Shown here piece by piece: positions 55,510 through 63,907 of a stretch of DNA of 64,000 nt; within the stretch, counting starts at the first letter, position 1; every line of letters begins with the position of its first letter. Made by a program: the position numbers and the translations under genes. The stretch is from Streptomyces tanashiensis (GTDB lineage Bacteria > Actinomycetota > Actinomycetes > Streptomycetales > Streptomycetaceae): assembly GCF_014648895.1 (NCBI RefSeq), contig NZ_BMRZ01000023.1:1-64000 (forward strand), read 5' to 3'. The notes under the pieces are model-generated. The model saw only the letters and a list, made by a program, of their open reading frames with translations, had not been told where the DNA came from and did not search any database.

Positions 55510-57968
55510 GGCACCCGCCTCCGCAGCTTCTTGGCCATCACCAGGGGGACCCGCAGGGACGCCTCGCGGGTCGCGGCCCGGACCCGGCCCGCTCCCAGGA
55601 GGTGTCCGGAGTGCTCGGCCCCGGCCCGGAGGGAGGTCCCCACGGGCAGCGGCAGCGGCAGCGGGACGGGTTCGCCCCGGTCGAGCCGCGCCATCGCCTC
55701 GACGGCGACGGAGAGCGCCGCACGGCCGCCCGCGCTCCAGCCTTCGCGGGCGGCCTCCAGGCGGGCCTCCGCGAGCACCTCGGGGCGCAGCAGCGGCCGC
55801 AGCGCGAGGAGTTCGGAGAGGTCCAGGGTGAGGTTCTGGAAGAGGGCGTGCGCCAGCCAGATCCGCAGCCGGTCGGACGGACACGGCGTCAGCCAGGCGT
55901 ATCCGTCGGCCTCGCCGGGGGCGTGCTCCGGCCGCCCGGCGCGCGCGAAGAGCCGTTCGGTGGGCACCACCGGCACCCCGAACCACGAGACGGAGCCGTG
56001 CAGATGAGCCGCCGGGCCGTGCGGGGGTTCCAGGAGCACCTTGCTGGTCCGCTCCAGCCAGTACGTCGTGCGGTGCGCGTACCAGCCGTCGAGCGCGGCC
56101 TGCGCCGCCCGCAGCCGGCCCGGCGGCACCACCAGGTCGAAGTTCCCGTACACGTAGTCGCCCGCGAGGTCGGCCTTGATCAGCACGGTCGGGATGCCCG
56201 CGGCCCGCAGCCGGGCCGTGGACTCCAGGAGGTTGCGCCGGAAGAGACCGGTCGCGCTCTCCACCTCTTCGAGCGTCGCCGCGAGCTGCCGGGGGTACGC
56301 GCGGGCGAGCCGGCCCTCGACCTGGTTGCGCCGGGCCGCGGTCAGCGCGCCGTGCAGCTCCTCGTCGGCGGCGGGCCGGACCCGGCCCCGCCACACGGCG
56401 TCGACGAGCAGCGGCACAGTCCGCTCGTCGTGGACCGCGGCCCGTGCCACCGGTCGGTCCGACACGACCGGCGTCCATGCCCCCGGCCTGCCGGGGCCGG
56501 ACTCCGGGGCCGGGACCGGGGGCGCCGGCCCGTCACCGTCCTCGGCGGCGTCCGCCGCCGGAACGGGCGAGCCGCGCCGTCCGAAGAAGCGCCACAGCGC
56601 GACGACCGTGACCGCCACGGCGGCGCCGAACCAGGCGAGGGTGTACGGGCGGAGCAGTACCATCGCCCCGGCGAGCGCGAGCAGGGGCAGCACCACCCGG
56701 CCGAAGGGCCGCTCGGCCACCCCGAAGCCGTGCCGGCGGGCGTGCCGCACGGCCAGCAGCACCAGGGCGGTGACCGTCCCGCACAGTCCGCCGATCGCCA
56801 TGCCGAGCACGCCGCCGGTGATCCAGCCGGTGACCAGGGCCGTCACGTACGCGGCGAGACCGGCGAGGAGTGTCCGCATGCACCCGAAGTCGTCGACGGC
56901 CTGGGCGAAGGTGACGAGCAGGGCGAGCGCGCCGAGCGCCAGGCCCGACGTCGCCGTGCAGGCCATCAGGGTGGAGACCATCGAGTACCCCGGCGGGAAG
57001 ATCGCGGTGAGCAGCGCGCCGGGGGCCGTCGCGGCCACCACCGTCAGCGGCAGCGCGACCGTGAGGTACATCCGCAGCGCGCTCGCCGTCAGCGGATCGC
57101 CCGCCCGCCGCCGCGACAGCGCGGGCAGGAAGGCGATGGAGACGGCACTCGCGAGGAAGAGCGGGACCCGGCCGAGCATCACGGCGGCCTGGTAACTCGC
57201 GGCTGCCGAGCGGTCGGTGGGCAGCATGGCGACGAGGACGATGTCCACGGCGGCGAGCATCGCGACCACGCCCTGGAGCGAGGCGACGCCCCTCGCCCGT
57301 CGCCACAGCTGCCGGTCGGCGCTCACCGCCCGCCACGGGCGGCGCGGCACGCCGCGGAACCGGTGCGGTCGGAAGAACACGTACGGCAGGACGGCGATCC
57401 CGAAGGCCGCGAGGGCGCCCGTCTCGCCCATGCCGAGCGCGATGACGAAGAACAGTCCCACGCCGAACTTGAGCGCGGCCTCCAGGGCGGTGAGGACGGC
57501 GAGGGTCCGCAGCCGTTCGGTGCCCTGGAGCCAGCCCGCGCTGACCCGGGTGACGTACACGGCCATGGTGCCGCCCGCGATGACCAGCGTGGTCGCCGCG
57601 CTCGCGAACTCCATGGACACGGCCGCCACCACGACCGCCGCCACGGTGCCGCCGGCGAACGCCGTGACCACGGCGAAGCGGACCGCCTCGCCGCGCTCGG
57701 TGTCCGAGTGGGCGCGCGCCAGCGCCTGCGCCAGCATCCACGGCACGGTGACCACGGCCACCGCGGCGGTGCACACGATGAGGCCCTGGCCCGCGGCGAA
57801 GGTGGCGTACCCGGAGACGTCGAGGAGCCGCGTGAGGATCAGGGAGTACGCGTAGTTCAGCGCGCCGACCACGACGACGGCGGTGGCGATCCAGCGTGCG
57901 CCGTGCACCGCCGTGACCTCGTCCTGCGGGACGAGCGTCCGGGAGGTGACGGAGCCGGCGGGATTCAC
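55506..57968 (-). CDS. Fusion of Wzx/MATE-like flippase and nucleotidyltransferase-like domain
   Basis: 820 residues. 1-440 carry 12-14 helices of a polysaccharide flippase of the MOP superfamily (LNYAYSLILTRLLDVSGYATF at the start is typical). A Pro/Ala/Gly linker (about 455-490) joins a C-terminal domain (about 500-815) with VLIKADLAGDYVYGNFDLVV near 590-610. That segment matches the shape of the uncharacterised nucleotidyltransferase family NTP_transf_5 (K-G...DIDLLV), but the first catalytic Asp appears as Asn (NFDL). The domain may therefore be a binding or regulatory relative. Joining a lipid-glycan exporter to a cytosolic NTase-like domain is unusual. GTG 57968 overlaps the upstream GT4 stop (GTGA). 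Confidence 0.87.
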   Translation of the reverse strand: MNPAGSVTSRTLVPQDEVTAVHGARWIATAVVVVGALNYAYSLILTRLLDVSGYATFAAGQGLIVCTAAVAVVTVPWMLAQALARAHSDTERGEAVRFAVVTAFAGGTVAAVVVAAVSMEFASAATTLVIAGGTMAVYVTRVSAGWLQGTERLRTLAVLTALEAALKFGVGLFFVIALGMGETGALAAFGIAVLPYVFFRPHRFRGVPRRPWRAVSADRQLWRRARGVASLQGVVAMLAAVDIVLVAMLPTDRSAAASYQAAVMLGRVPLFLASAVSIAFLPALSRRRAGDPLTASALRMYLTVALPLTVVAATAPGALLTAIFPPGYSMVSTLMACTATSGLALGALALLVTFAQAVDDFGCMRTLLAGLAAYVTALVTGWITGGVLGMAIGGLCGTVTALVLLAVRHARRHGFGVAERPFGRVVLPLLALAGAMVLLRPYTLAWFGAAVAVTVVALWRFFGRRGSPVPAADAAEDGDGPAPPVPAPESGPGRPGAWTPVVSDRPVARAAVHDERTVPLLVDAVWRGRVRPAADEELHGALTAARRNQVEGRLARAYPRQLAATLEEVESATGLFRRNLLESTARLRAAGIPTVLIKADLAGDYVYGNFDLVVPPGRLRAAQAALDGWYAHRTTYWLERTSKVLLEPPHGPAAHLHGSVSWFGVPVVPTERLFARAGRPEHAPGEADGYAWLTPCPSDRLRIWLAHALFQNLTLDLSELLALRPLLRPEVLAEARLEAAREGWSAGGRAALSVAVEAMARLDRGEPVPLPLPLPVGTSLRAGAEHSGHLLGAGRVRAATREASLRVPLVMAKKLRRRVP

Positions 57969-59419
57969 GGCCGCCGCCCCGGGGCCCGGCCGGCGGCGGA
58001 CCCGTCGCCGGGCTCCGCCGTACCGAGCAGGACGTCGTGCCCGTTCGCCAGGGAGATGTCCGCCTCGGCGACGTCGAGGCGCTGCAGGGCGCTCAGCGCC
58101 CGCACCTCGTCGCAGCCGTGGAGGAGCAGCCGGAAGGCGTCCCCGTCACGCTTCCAGGCATCGGTCTGGCGCAGGGAGCTCCGCACCGCCCGCTCGGTCC
58201 CGTCGGGATCGGCGGAGGTGAAGCGGGTGAGGACCGACAGGTCGCTGGCGGAGCGGCGCGAGCGCCGGTGGCGGTGGATGCGCTGGATGTCCTCCAGGAC
58301 GACCTGGGCGAGCCGCTCGGCGCTGGCGTCCCAGGAGAACGCGGCGGCCCATGCCTGGCACCGGAGCGCGGCGAGGCGCCGTGCCTGCGGCGTGGACAGC
58401 GCGTCGAGCGCCGCCGCGACGCCGTCCGCGAGGTCGGCTCCGGGGTCGAGCAGCCAGCCGTTGACACCGGGCCGGATCGCGTCCCGCAGACCGGGTACGT
58501 CGAAGGCGAGGGCGGGGGTGCCGACGGTGTTCGCCTCGATGACGGCGAGGCCCCAGCCCTCGGCGACGGACGGCACGACCGTCAGCCACGCGTGGTGGAA
58601 GAGTTCCTGCTTGCGCTCCTCGGTGACGTGCCCGTGGAAGACGACGGCGGAGCCCACGCCGAGTTCGGCGGAGAGCTTCCGCAGGCGCTCCGCCTCGGGG
58701 CCGTCCCCGCACAGGTCGACGCGCAGCTCCGGCCGGCGGCGCAGCAGCGCGGGCACGGCACGGAGGATCAGGTCGACCCGCTTCTGCGGGACGAGCCGGC
58801 TGACGACGGTCAGCGCGGGGCTGTCGGAGCGGTGCCCGGCCGGGGCCGCGGTGGGCGCGGGGCCGGGGCGTCCGTTGGGGACGATGTGGATGGGATTGCC
58901 GAAGCCGAGTTCGCGCCGGGCGCCCTCGCGGGTGGAGGGCGAGACGACCACCACCGGCCGGCCCCGGTACACCCGTCGGCTGACCTGCTTCTCCAGGAGC
59001 CGGCCCACCGAGTTCAGGGGCCAGCGGAAGCGGGTGTCGAACTGCCGCTGGTGGATGTGGTGGATGACGCAGATGTCGGTGGTCCACCGGGGGGTGAACA
59101 GCGGGGAGAAGAACGGGATCCCGTTCTGGAAGTCGACCACGGCGTCGTACGCGTGACGGTTCCGCAGCAGGTGGGCGCCGGCCGCCGCGTACACCCCGAA
59201 CGTGCCGCCGCCGCGCACGATGCGGATCCCGTCGCGGTACTCCCGGGCACGCGAGCCGGGGTACCGCGACGAGACGAGGGTGACGTGGGCTCCGGCCGCC
59301 GCGAACCGCCGGGCGATCTCCCAGCAGTACGCCTCGGCTCCGCCCGCGTCGGGGTGCGAGGGGTCGCGCCAGTTGAGGAAGGCGAGGTCGGTACGGGCGA
59401 GCCGGTCGAGTGCGGTCAT
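57965..59419 (-). CDS. Glycosyltransferase family 4 with C-terminal extension
   Basis: 484 residues. GT4 core about 10-370: DAGGAEAYCWEIARRFAAAG, FQNGIPFFSP, VVSRLVPQKRVDLILRAVP and EGWGLAVIEANTVG (E-x7-E). The last 100 residues (RHRRSRRSASDLSVLTRFTS onward) are not part of the usual GT4 fold; the start of this tail is strongly basic. It adds a sugar, often mannose-type, to a lipid-linked acceptor on the cytoplasmic side. ATG 59419 lies 5 nt after the GT2 stop. Confidence 0.9.
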   Translation of the reverse strand: MTALDRLARTDLAFLNWRDPSHPDAGGAEAYCWEIARRFAAAGAHVTLVSSRYPGSRAREYRDGIRIVRGGGTFGVYAAAGAHLLRNRHAYDAVVDFQNGIPFFSPLFTPRWTTDICVIHHIHQRQFDTRFRWPLNSVGRLLEKQVSRRVYRGRPVVVVSPSTREGARRELGFGNPIHIVPNGRPGPAPTAAPAGHRSDSPALTVVSRLVPQKRVDLILRAVPALLRRRPELRVDLCGDGPEAERLRKLSAELGVGSAVVFHGHVTEERKQELFHHAWLTVVPSVAEGWGLAVIEANTVGTPALAFDVPGLRDAIRPGVNGWLLDPGADLADGVAAALDALSTPQARRLAALRCQAWAAAFSWDASAERLAQVVLEDIQRIHRHRRSRRSASDLSVLTRFTSADPDGTERAVRSSLRQTDAWKRDGDAFRLLLHGCDEVRALSALQRLDVAEADISLANGHDVLLGTAEPGDGSAAGRAPGRRP

Positions 59420-59424
59420 CGTGA

Positions 59425-60177
59425 TCACCGGGCCACCGAGATGCGCAGGAGATCGGCCATCGAGCGCAGTCCGTCGCGCCGTGCCGAGAACGTCGAGCCG
59501 GGCACGTCGTGCCAGACCACCGGCACCTCCACGACGTCCCGCCCGGCCCGCACGATCCGGGCGAGCAGTTCGACGTCGAAGGCGAAGCCGTCGATGTGGC
59601 AGTCCCGCACGATCGCCCGGGCCAGCGGCCCGGCGAAGAACTTGAAGCCGCACTGGGTGTCGGCGACACCGGGCAGCGACAGATGCGCCAGCGTGCGGAA
59701 CAGCAGGCCGCCGCCGCGGCGCAGCAGCGGCTGCTCCACGTCGAGGCGCGCGCCGGGCGCGTGGCGGGAGGCGATGACGGCGCCGTGGCCCGCACGCAGC
59801 AGCCGCATGACCCGGTCCAGGGTGTCCACGGGAGTGGCGTTGTCGGCGTCGGCGAAGCCGATGAACCGGGCCGAGGAGGTCTCGATCCCGCGCCGGACGG
59901 CCGCGCCCTTGCCCTGGTCGCTGCAGCCGATGGCGTGGACCGGGACGGGGGAGTCGGCGAAGCGCCCGAGGACGTCGAGCGTGCCGTCGGCGCTGTTGTT
60001 GTCGACGACGACGACCGCCGAGGACCAGGGGCGCGTGGTCAGGTAGTCGACGGTGGCGGCCACGGTCGAGGGCAGCCGGCGCTGCTCGTTGAACGCGGGG
60101 ATCAGGAGTTCCAGTTCCACCGGCGGTCGGACGAGCCGGCGGGGGAGCGGTGCGTGGGTGCGTGCGGCGGCCATCAC
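59425..60177 (-). CDS. GT2 glycosyltransferase, dolichyl/polyprenyl-phosphate glucosyltransferase-like
   Basis: 250 residues. GT-A fold with LELLIPAFNEQRRLPST, VVVVDNNSADGT, SDQGKGAAVRRGI, the DXD-type FADADNATP and DTQCGFKFF. The last motif and overall order match the Alg5/DPG-synthase-like branch that makes polyprenyl-phosphate hexose. That product would feed a GT-C enzyme such as the one at 51162-52814. First gene of the eight-gene operon. GAGGAGG lies 6 nt before GTG 60177 (ATG 60174 also possible). Confidence 0.92.
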   Translation of the reverse strand: MMAAARTHAPLPRRLVRPPVELELLIPAFNEQRRLPSTVAATVDYLTTRPWSSAVVVVDNNSADGTLDVLGRFADSPVPVHAIGCSDQGKGAAVRRGIETSSARFIGFADADNATPVDTLDRVMRLLRAGHGAVIASRHAPGARLDVEQPLLRRGGGLLFRTLAHLSLPGVADTQCGFKFFAGPLARAIVRDCHIDGFAFDVELLARIVRAGRDVVEVPVVWHDVPGSTFSARRDGLRSMADLLRISVAR

Positions 60178-60719
60178 GCCTCGCCTCCTCGGGGGAAGGC
60201 GCGGGGCGCGGGGCGCACGGTCGCGCGGGGGATCAGGGCGGGGACGAGGGTGCGGCGGCCGGTGCCGTCAGCGGGTCCGGACGAGCCGGGTGACGCGGAT
60301 GTGCCGGGTGAGCCCGGTGAACCGGATGAGCCGGACGATCGGCCCGAGCCGCGGCTGCGGCGCGCGCTGCGGGTGTGAGCCGTACGGGCGCGTCGGCGCC
60401 GCGCCGCACCGCGCGGCCTGCAGGCCATGCTCCGGGGCGGAGGGGCGCCGCGGCCGATCCGGTCGGAGGCCCGGCGGGCCGGGTGGGCGGTCGGGGCGTG
60501 CGGGGAGCGGCAGAGTGAGCGGCGCCGGGCATCGGTGAGGGGCCAGTCGGTCACGCGTCGCAACGGGTGCGGAACGAGTGCCACCGGCATTCGGCTGAGG
60601 GGGCTGCAGGTCACGACGAGCCTCTTCCGTCAACCGACCCTGCCGAGGGTGTGCGCTCAGGGTCTGGTTTGTGATGAAATGTTGCTTCCTCCAGCGTTAG
60701 CATCCTTCGGCATGGTTCG
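60178..60719. other. 542-bp intergenic region before the glycan operon
   Basis: No convincing gene. It contains an eight-unit 9-bp tandem repeat (60277-60348). Near 60640-60710 there is a markedly A+T-richer patch on the minus strand with GCTAACGCTGGAGGAAGCAAC, which looks like a promoter/leader element. If that patch is the promoter, the operon mRNA has a leader of about 450 nt. Confidence 0.6.
60277..60348. repeat. Eight-copy 9-bp minisatellite
   Basis: Units of the form CCGGAYGAG / CCGGGTGAG repeat without gaps for 72 bp. In one plus-strand frame they read as GEP/DEP triplets and in a minus-strand frame as RxxR-type repeats. No start codon or ribosome-binding site supports translation. 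Confidence 0.8.
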
Positions 60720-61502
60720 TCAACCGGAGGAGCCCCGGGAGCCGCGGAAAGGTCCGTGCGCCAGACGCGACAGCGCGTTGTGCGGCCGCTCGTCGAGGAG
60801 GGTGCCGAGAATGCGGGCACCGTCGCGGACCGTGCGGGGGTGCGTCGGGCCGTGACGGCTCGGCAGTTCGAGGCTCGGCACCTCGGCGACGCGCAGTCCG
60901 TAGTGCAGGGCGTGCGTGACGAGTTCGGCGCCGAGCTCGACGCCGTCCTCGCGCAGGTCGAGGAGGTCGACGAAGGGGCGCCGGAACGCGCAGAATCCGT
61001 ACCAGAGATCCGTGAGATGCTGGCCGTACAGCCGACGGGCGACCCGCAGCAGAGCGCGCTGCCCGAGACGCCGTGAGAGCGGATAGTCGGCGTAGTCGCC
61101 GCCCGCGATGAAACGCGATCCCTTCACGAAGTCGTAACCGCTTTCCAGGTAGTGCAGGTAATGCGGGATCTCGTGCGGCGACATGCTTCCGTCGGCGTTC
61201 ATCAGGACGACCAGGTCCCCGGTCGCCGCGAGCAGCGCCGCGTGCGGGATGTCGCCCCGTGTGAAGTCCCAGGGCCCGAGCCGCAGCACGTCGATCCCGT
61301 CCCGCACGCCCCCCGCCTCGGCGGGGCCGCCGATCAGGACGACCTGGCGCACACCGGCCGGCACCTGGTCCAGGAGCCGGTCGAGTGCCGCGCCCGGACG
61401 TCCGTCACCGGGGCGGACCGTGAGGACCAGACTCACCGTCCGGATGCCGGAACCGGGCGTCCGGTCGGTCGACCGGCGCAGCGGATGCGAATCGCTGCTC
61501 AT
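60720..61502 (-). CDS. GT2 family glycosyltransferase
   Basis: 260 residues. A GT-A fold with VSLVLTVRPGD at the start, VVLMNADGSMSPHEIPHYL (D-G-S variant of the DXD site), FVKGSRFIAGGDYADYPLSR and LTDLWYGFCAFRR, similar to the polyprenyl-phosphate mannosyl/glucosyltransferase branch. It runs in the same direction as the eight-gene glycan operon but is separated from it by 542 bp. A tandem 17-bp duplication over its start has created an in-frame-looking mini-ORF (MSSDSR, stop) that overlaps the real ATG at 61502. Confidence 0.9.
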   Translation of the reverse strand: MSSDSHPLRRSTDRTPGSGIRTVSLVLTVRPGDGRPGAALDRLLDQVPAGVRQVVLIGGPAEAGGVRDGIDVLRLGPWDFTRGDIPHAALLAATGDLVVLMNADGSMSPHEIPHYLHYLESGYDFVKGSRFIAGGDYADYPLSRRLGQRALLRVARRLYGQHLTDLWYGFCAFRRPFVDLLDLREDGVELGAELVTHALHYGLRVAEVPSLELPSRHGPTHPRTVRDGARILGTLLDERPHNALSRLAHGPFRGSRGSSG

Positions 61503-61522
61503 CGGGAATCGCTACTCATCGG
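61489..61522. repeat. 17-bp tandem duplication at a translation start
   Basis: GAATCGCTGCTCATCGG (61489-61505) and GAATCGCTACTCATCGG (61506-61522), one mismatch. Each contains a reverse-strand ATG (61502 and 61519). Confidence 0.85.
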
Positions 61523-61663
61523 TACGGCCTCACTCGTCGGTTCGGCCTCACGGGCGGCGGGCCCGCCCGATTCAGAATCCTGCGCCCCGGTGATCCCGTC
61601 AAGAAAAACGGATGAATATGCGGGAGTCCGCGAAGGGATGACCCGCGGAATGGTCCGGGTTTT

Positions 61664-61680
61664 CCGGCCGATTCGGCCGG
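61664..61680. repeat. Small inverted repeat upstream of the GH15 promoter
   Basis: CCGGCCG-ATT-CGGCCGG, 7-bp arms, 30 bp before the TACAAT -10 box. Possible operator or weak terminator. Confidence 0.4.
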
Positions 61681-61709
61681 CTCTTTCTGCGCGCGTTCCC
61701 TGAGGGGAA

Positions 61710-61715
61710 TACAAT
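61710..61715 (+). promoter_or_regulatory. -10 hexamer for leaderless GH15 transcript
   Basis: TACAAT ends 6 nt before ATG 61722. This is the best -10 match in the window. No ribosome-binding site is present. Confidence 0.6.
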
Positions 61716-61721
61716 CCGGTC

Positions 61722-63563
61722 ATGGCAGGGCGAATTGAAGACTACGCCCTCGTCGGTGACCTGGAGACCGCTGCGCTCATCGGGACCGACGGGTCCGTCG
61801 ACTGGTGGTGCGCGCCGCGCTTCGACTCGCCCGCCTGCCTCGCCGCTCTCCTCGGGGCGCCGGACCACGGCCGCTGGATCCTCGCCCCCGTCGGCAACAC
61901 CCGCTGTACGCGCAGGAGTTACCGTGGCGACACGCTCGTCCTCGACACCGTCTGGGAGACCCTCTCCGGAACCGTCCGGATCACGGACTTCATGCCACCG
62001 CGCTGTCCGGGCGAGGGGGCCCCGAGGATCGTCCGCGTCGTCGAGGGGATCGCCGGACGGGTCGCCGTCCGCAGTGAGTTGAGGGTCCGCTTCCACCACG
62101 GCAGCATCGTGCCCTGGACCCGCGCGACGGACCGGCGCACCGTCGTCTCCGTCGCCGGACCCGACGCCGTGCACCTCTCCTGCGGGCCCGGCGTCGCACT
62201 CGACGTCACCCCGGAGCGTACGAGCTGCGATTTCACCGTCACGGCCGGCCGCCGGGTCGCCTTCGTCCTCGGCTGGAGCCCCTCCCACGCCCCCGCGCCG
62301 CCGCCCGCGTCACCCGCCGACATCGCCGCCACCCTCCACCGCACCCTCGCCTTCTGGAACGACTGGGCCGCCGCCCTCCGCTACGAGGGACCCGCGCGCG
62401 AGGCCGTGATCCGCTCCCTGCTCACCCTCAAGGCCCTCACCTACGCCCCCACCGGTGGCATCGTCGCCGCCGCCACGACCTCCCTCCCCGAGTACATCGG
62501 CGGTCGCCGCAACTGGGACTACCGCTTCTGCTGGCTGCGCGACTCGACCTTCACCCTCTCCTGCCTGCTCCGCGGCGGATACCGCGGGGAGGCGCTGGCC
62601 TGGACGGACTGGCTGCTGCGCGCCGTCGCGGGCGATCCCGCCGACCTCCAGCCGCTCTACGGGGTCGAGGGCCAGCGGCGCCTCCCCGAGACGTTCGCCG
62701 ACTGGCTGCCCGGCTACGAGAACTCACGGCCCGTCAGATTCGGCAACGCGGCCGTGGGCCAGTTCCAGCTCGACGTCTACGGAGAGGTGCTCAGCACCGT
62801 CTACTCGGCCGTCCGGGCGGGCATCGCGCTCACCCCCGCGGCCTGGGCCCTGGTGGCCTCGCTCCTGGAGTACCTCGGCGAACGCTGGCAGGAACCCGAC
62901 GAGGGCATCTGGGAAGTCCGGGGCCCCCGACGCCACTTCGTCCACTCCAAGGTCATGGCCTGGGTCGCCGCCGACCGTGCCGTCCGCCTCGCCCGGGTCG
63001 CCGGACTGCGCGGCTCCCTCGCGCGCTGGCAGGCGCTCCGCGCCGAACTGCACGCCGAGATCTGTGCCCGGGGGTGGAGCGAGGAACAGGGTTCCTTCAC
63101 CCAGTACTACGGGAGCCGGCAGGTCGACGCCACCGCGCTGCTGATCCCCCGGCTCGGCTTCCTCCCCGCCGGCGACCCCCGCGTCCTCGGCACCGTCCGG
63201 GCGATGGAGCGGCTCGACGACCACGGATTCCTGCGCCGGTACGGGGACGTCCGGGACGGCGGCACGCACGACCTCGACGACCTGGGCGGCACCGAGGGGA
63301 GCTTCGTCGCCTGCACGTTCTGGTACGCCGACGCCCTCGCCATGACCGGCCGGGCCGGCGAGGCCCGGGCCGTCTTCGAGCGGCTCCTCGACGTCCGCAA
63401 CGACGTCGGGCTCCTCGCCGAGGAATGGGACCCGGTGGCCGGCCGCCAGCTCGGCAACATGCCGCAGGCGCTCAGCCATGTCGCCCTGGTGAACACGGCG
63501 TTCACCCTGTACGGCACCCGCCGCCACGACCGCGACCGCCCGCGCCACCTCGCTGTGGCATGA
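61722..63563 (+). CDS. GH15 glucoamylase/trehalase-like hydrolase
   Basis: 613 residues, normal length. The N-terminus IEDYALVGDLETAALIGTDGSVDWWCAPRFDSPA is the beta-sandwich start of bacterial/archaeal GH15. The (alpha/alpha)6 barrel has NWDYRFCWLRDSTFTL and, near the end, EGSFVACTFWYADAL and EEWDPVAGRQLGN with the candidate catalytic acids. Members hydrolyse starch-type alpha-glucosides or trehalose. No signal peptide, so cytoplasmic, and trehalose or glycogen-derived substrates are likelier. Leaderless from TACAAT. Divergent from the GT2 gene. Confidence 0.92.
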   Translation: MAGRIEDYALVGDLETAALIGTDGSVDWWCAPRFDSPACLAALLGAPDHGRWILAPVGNTRCTRRSYRGDTLVLDTVWETLSGTVRITDFMPPRCPGEGAPRIVRVVEGIAGRVAVRSELRVRFHHGSIVPWTRATDRRTVVSVAGPDAVHLSCGPGVALDVTPERTSCDFTVTAGRRVAFVLGWSPSHAPAPPPASPADIAATLHRTLAFWNDWAAALRYEGPAREAVIRSLLTLKALTYAPTGGIVAAATTSLPEYIGGRRNWDYRFCWLRDSTFTLSCLLRGGYRGEALAWTDWLLRAVAGDPADLQPLYGVEGQRRLPETFADWLPGYENSRPVRFGNAAVGQFQLDVYGEVLSTVYSAVRAGIALTPAAWALVASLLEYLGERWQEPDEGIWEVRGPRRHFVHSKVMAWVAADRAVRLARVAGLRGSLARWQALRAELHAEICARGWSEEQGSFTQYYGSRQVDATALLIPRLGFLPAGDPRVLGTVRAMERLDDHGFLRRYGDVRDGGTHDLDDLGGTEGSFVACTFWYADALAMTGRAGEARAVFERLLDVRNDVGLLAEEWDPVAGRQLGNMPQALSHVALVNTAFTLYGTRRHDRDRPRHLAVA

Positions 63564-63609
63564 TCGCGTCGACCTCCGGCGGTGGGCCGGGGGACCAGGG
63601 GGGTCGGAC

Positions 63610-63900
63610 ATGGACTGGTACGTCGTCGTCCCGGGCGCGATCGCGCTCGTCTTCGCCGTCGGCGGCGTCGCCGCGCTCCGTACCGGCTGGGTCTTCCCCT
63701 GGCTGCGCGCCCGCGTCTACCGGACGGGCCTCTTCGGCCGGGGCCAGCTGCTCATGGCCGCCGCCTTCGCCTTCCAGGCGCTCGCCCCGTTCTCCGACGA
63801 GCGGGCCATACGCTCCGGACTCGGGATCGCGAGCGTGCTCGCCCTCGTGGCGGGCCTCGTCCTGACGGTCCTGGGCCAGCGCCCGCGCCACGAGCGCTGA
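63610..63900 (+). CDS. Small polytopic membrane protein, function unknown
   Basis: 96 residues with three hydrophobic segments (about 4-24, 46-62, 70-90) and a basic loop (RARVYRTGLFGRGQ). The ATG at 63610 has GGGGGGTCGG upstream. No family recognised. It follows the GH15 gene by 46 bp and may be co-transcribed. Confidence 0.75.
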   Translation: MDWYVVVPGAIALVFAVGGVAALRTGWVFPWLRARVYRTGLFGRGQLLMAAAFAFQALAPFSDERAIRSGLGIASVLALVAGLVLTVLGQRPRHER

Positions 63901-63907
63901 GACGCCG

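Noticed and set aside
55299..59156. 1285-codon plus-strand open frame
   Set aside because: Antisense to the flippase and GT4 genes; no domain and atypical composition.
60268..60633. 121-codon minus-strand frame ending in RLIRFTGLTRHIRVTRLVR
   Set aside because: Ending is produced by the 9-bp minisatellite; no ribosome-binding site and TTG start; not supported as a gene.
61499..61723. 74-codon minus-strand frame between GT2 and GH15
   Set aside because: Starts on the other strand of the GH15 start codon and only its last six codons (the duplicated MSSDSR) have a plausible start; treated as a leader ORF instead.
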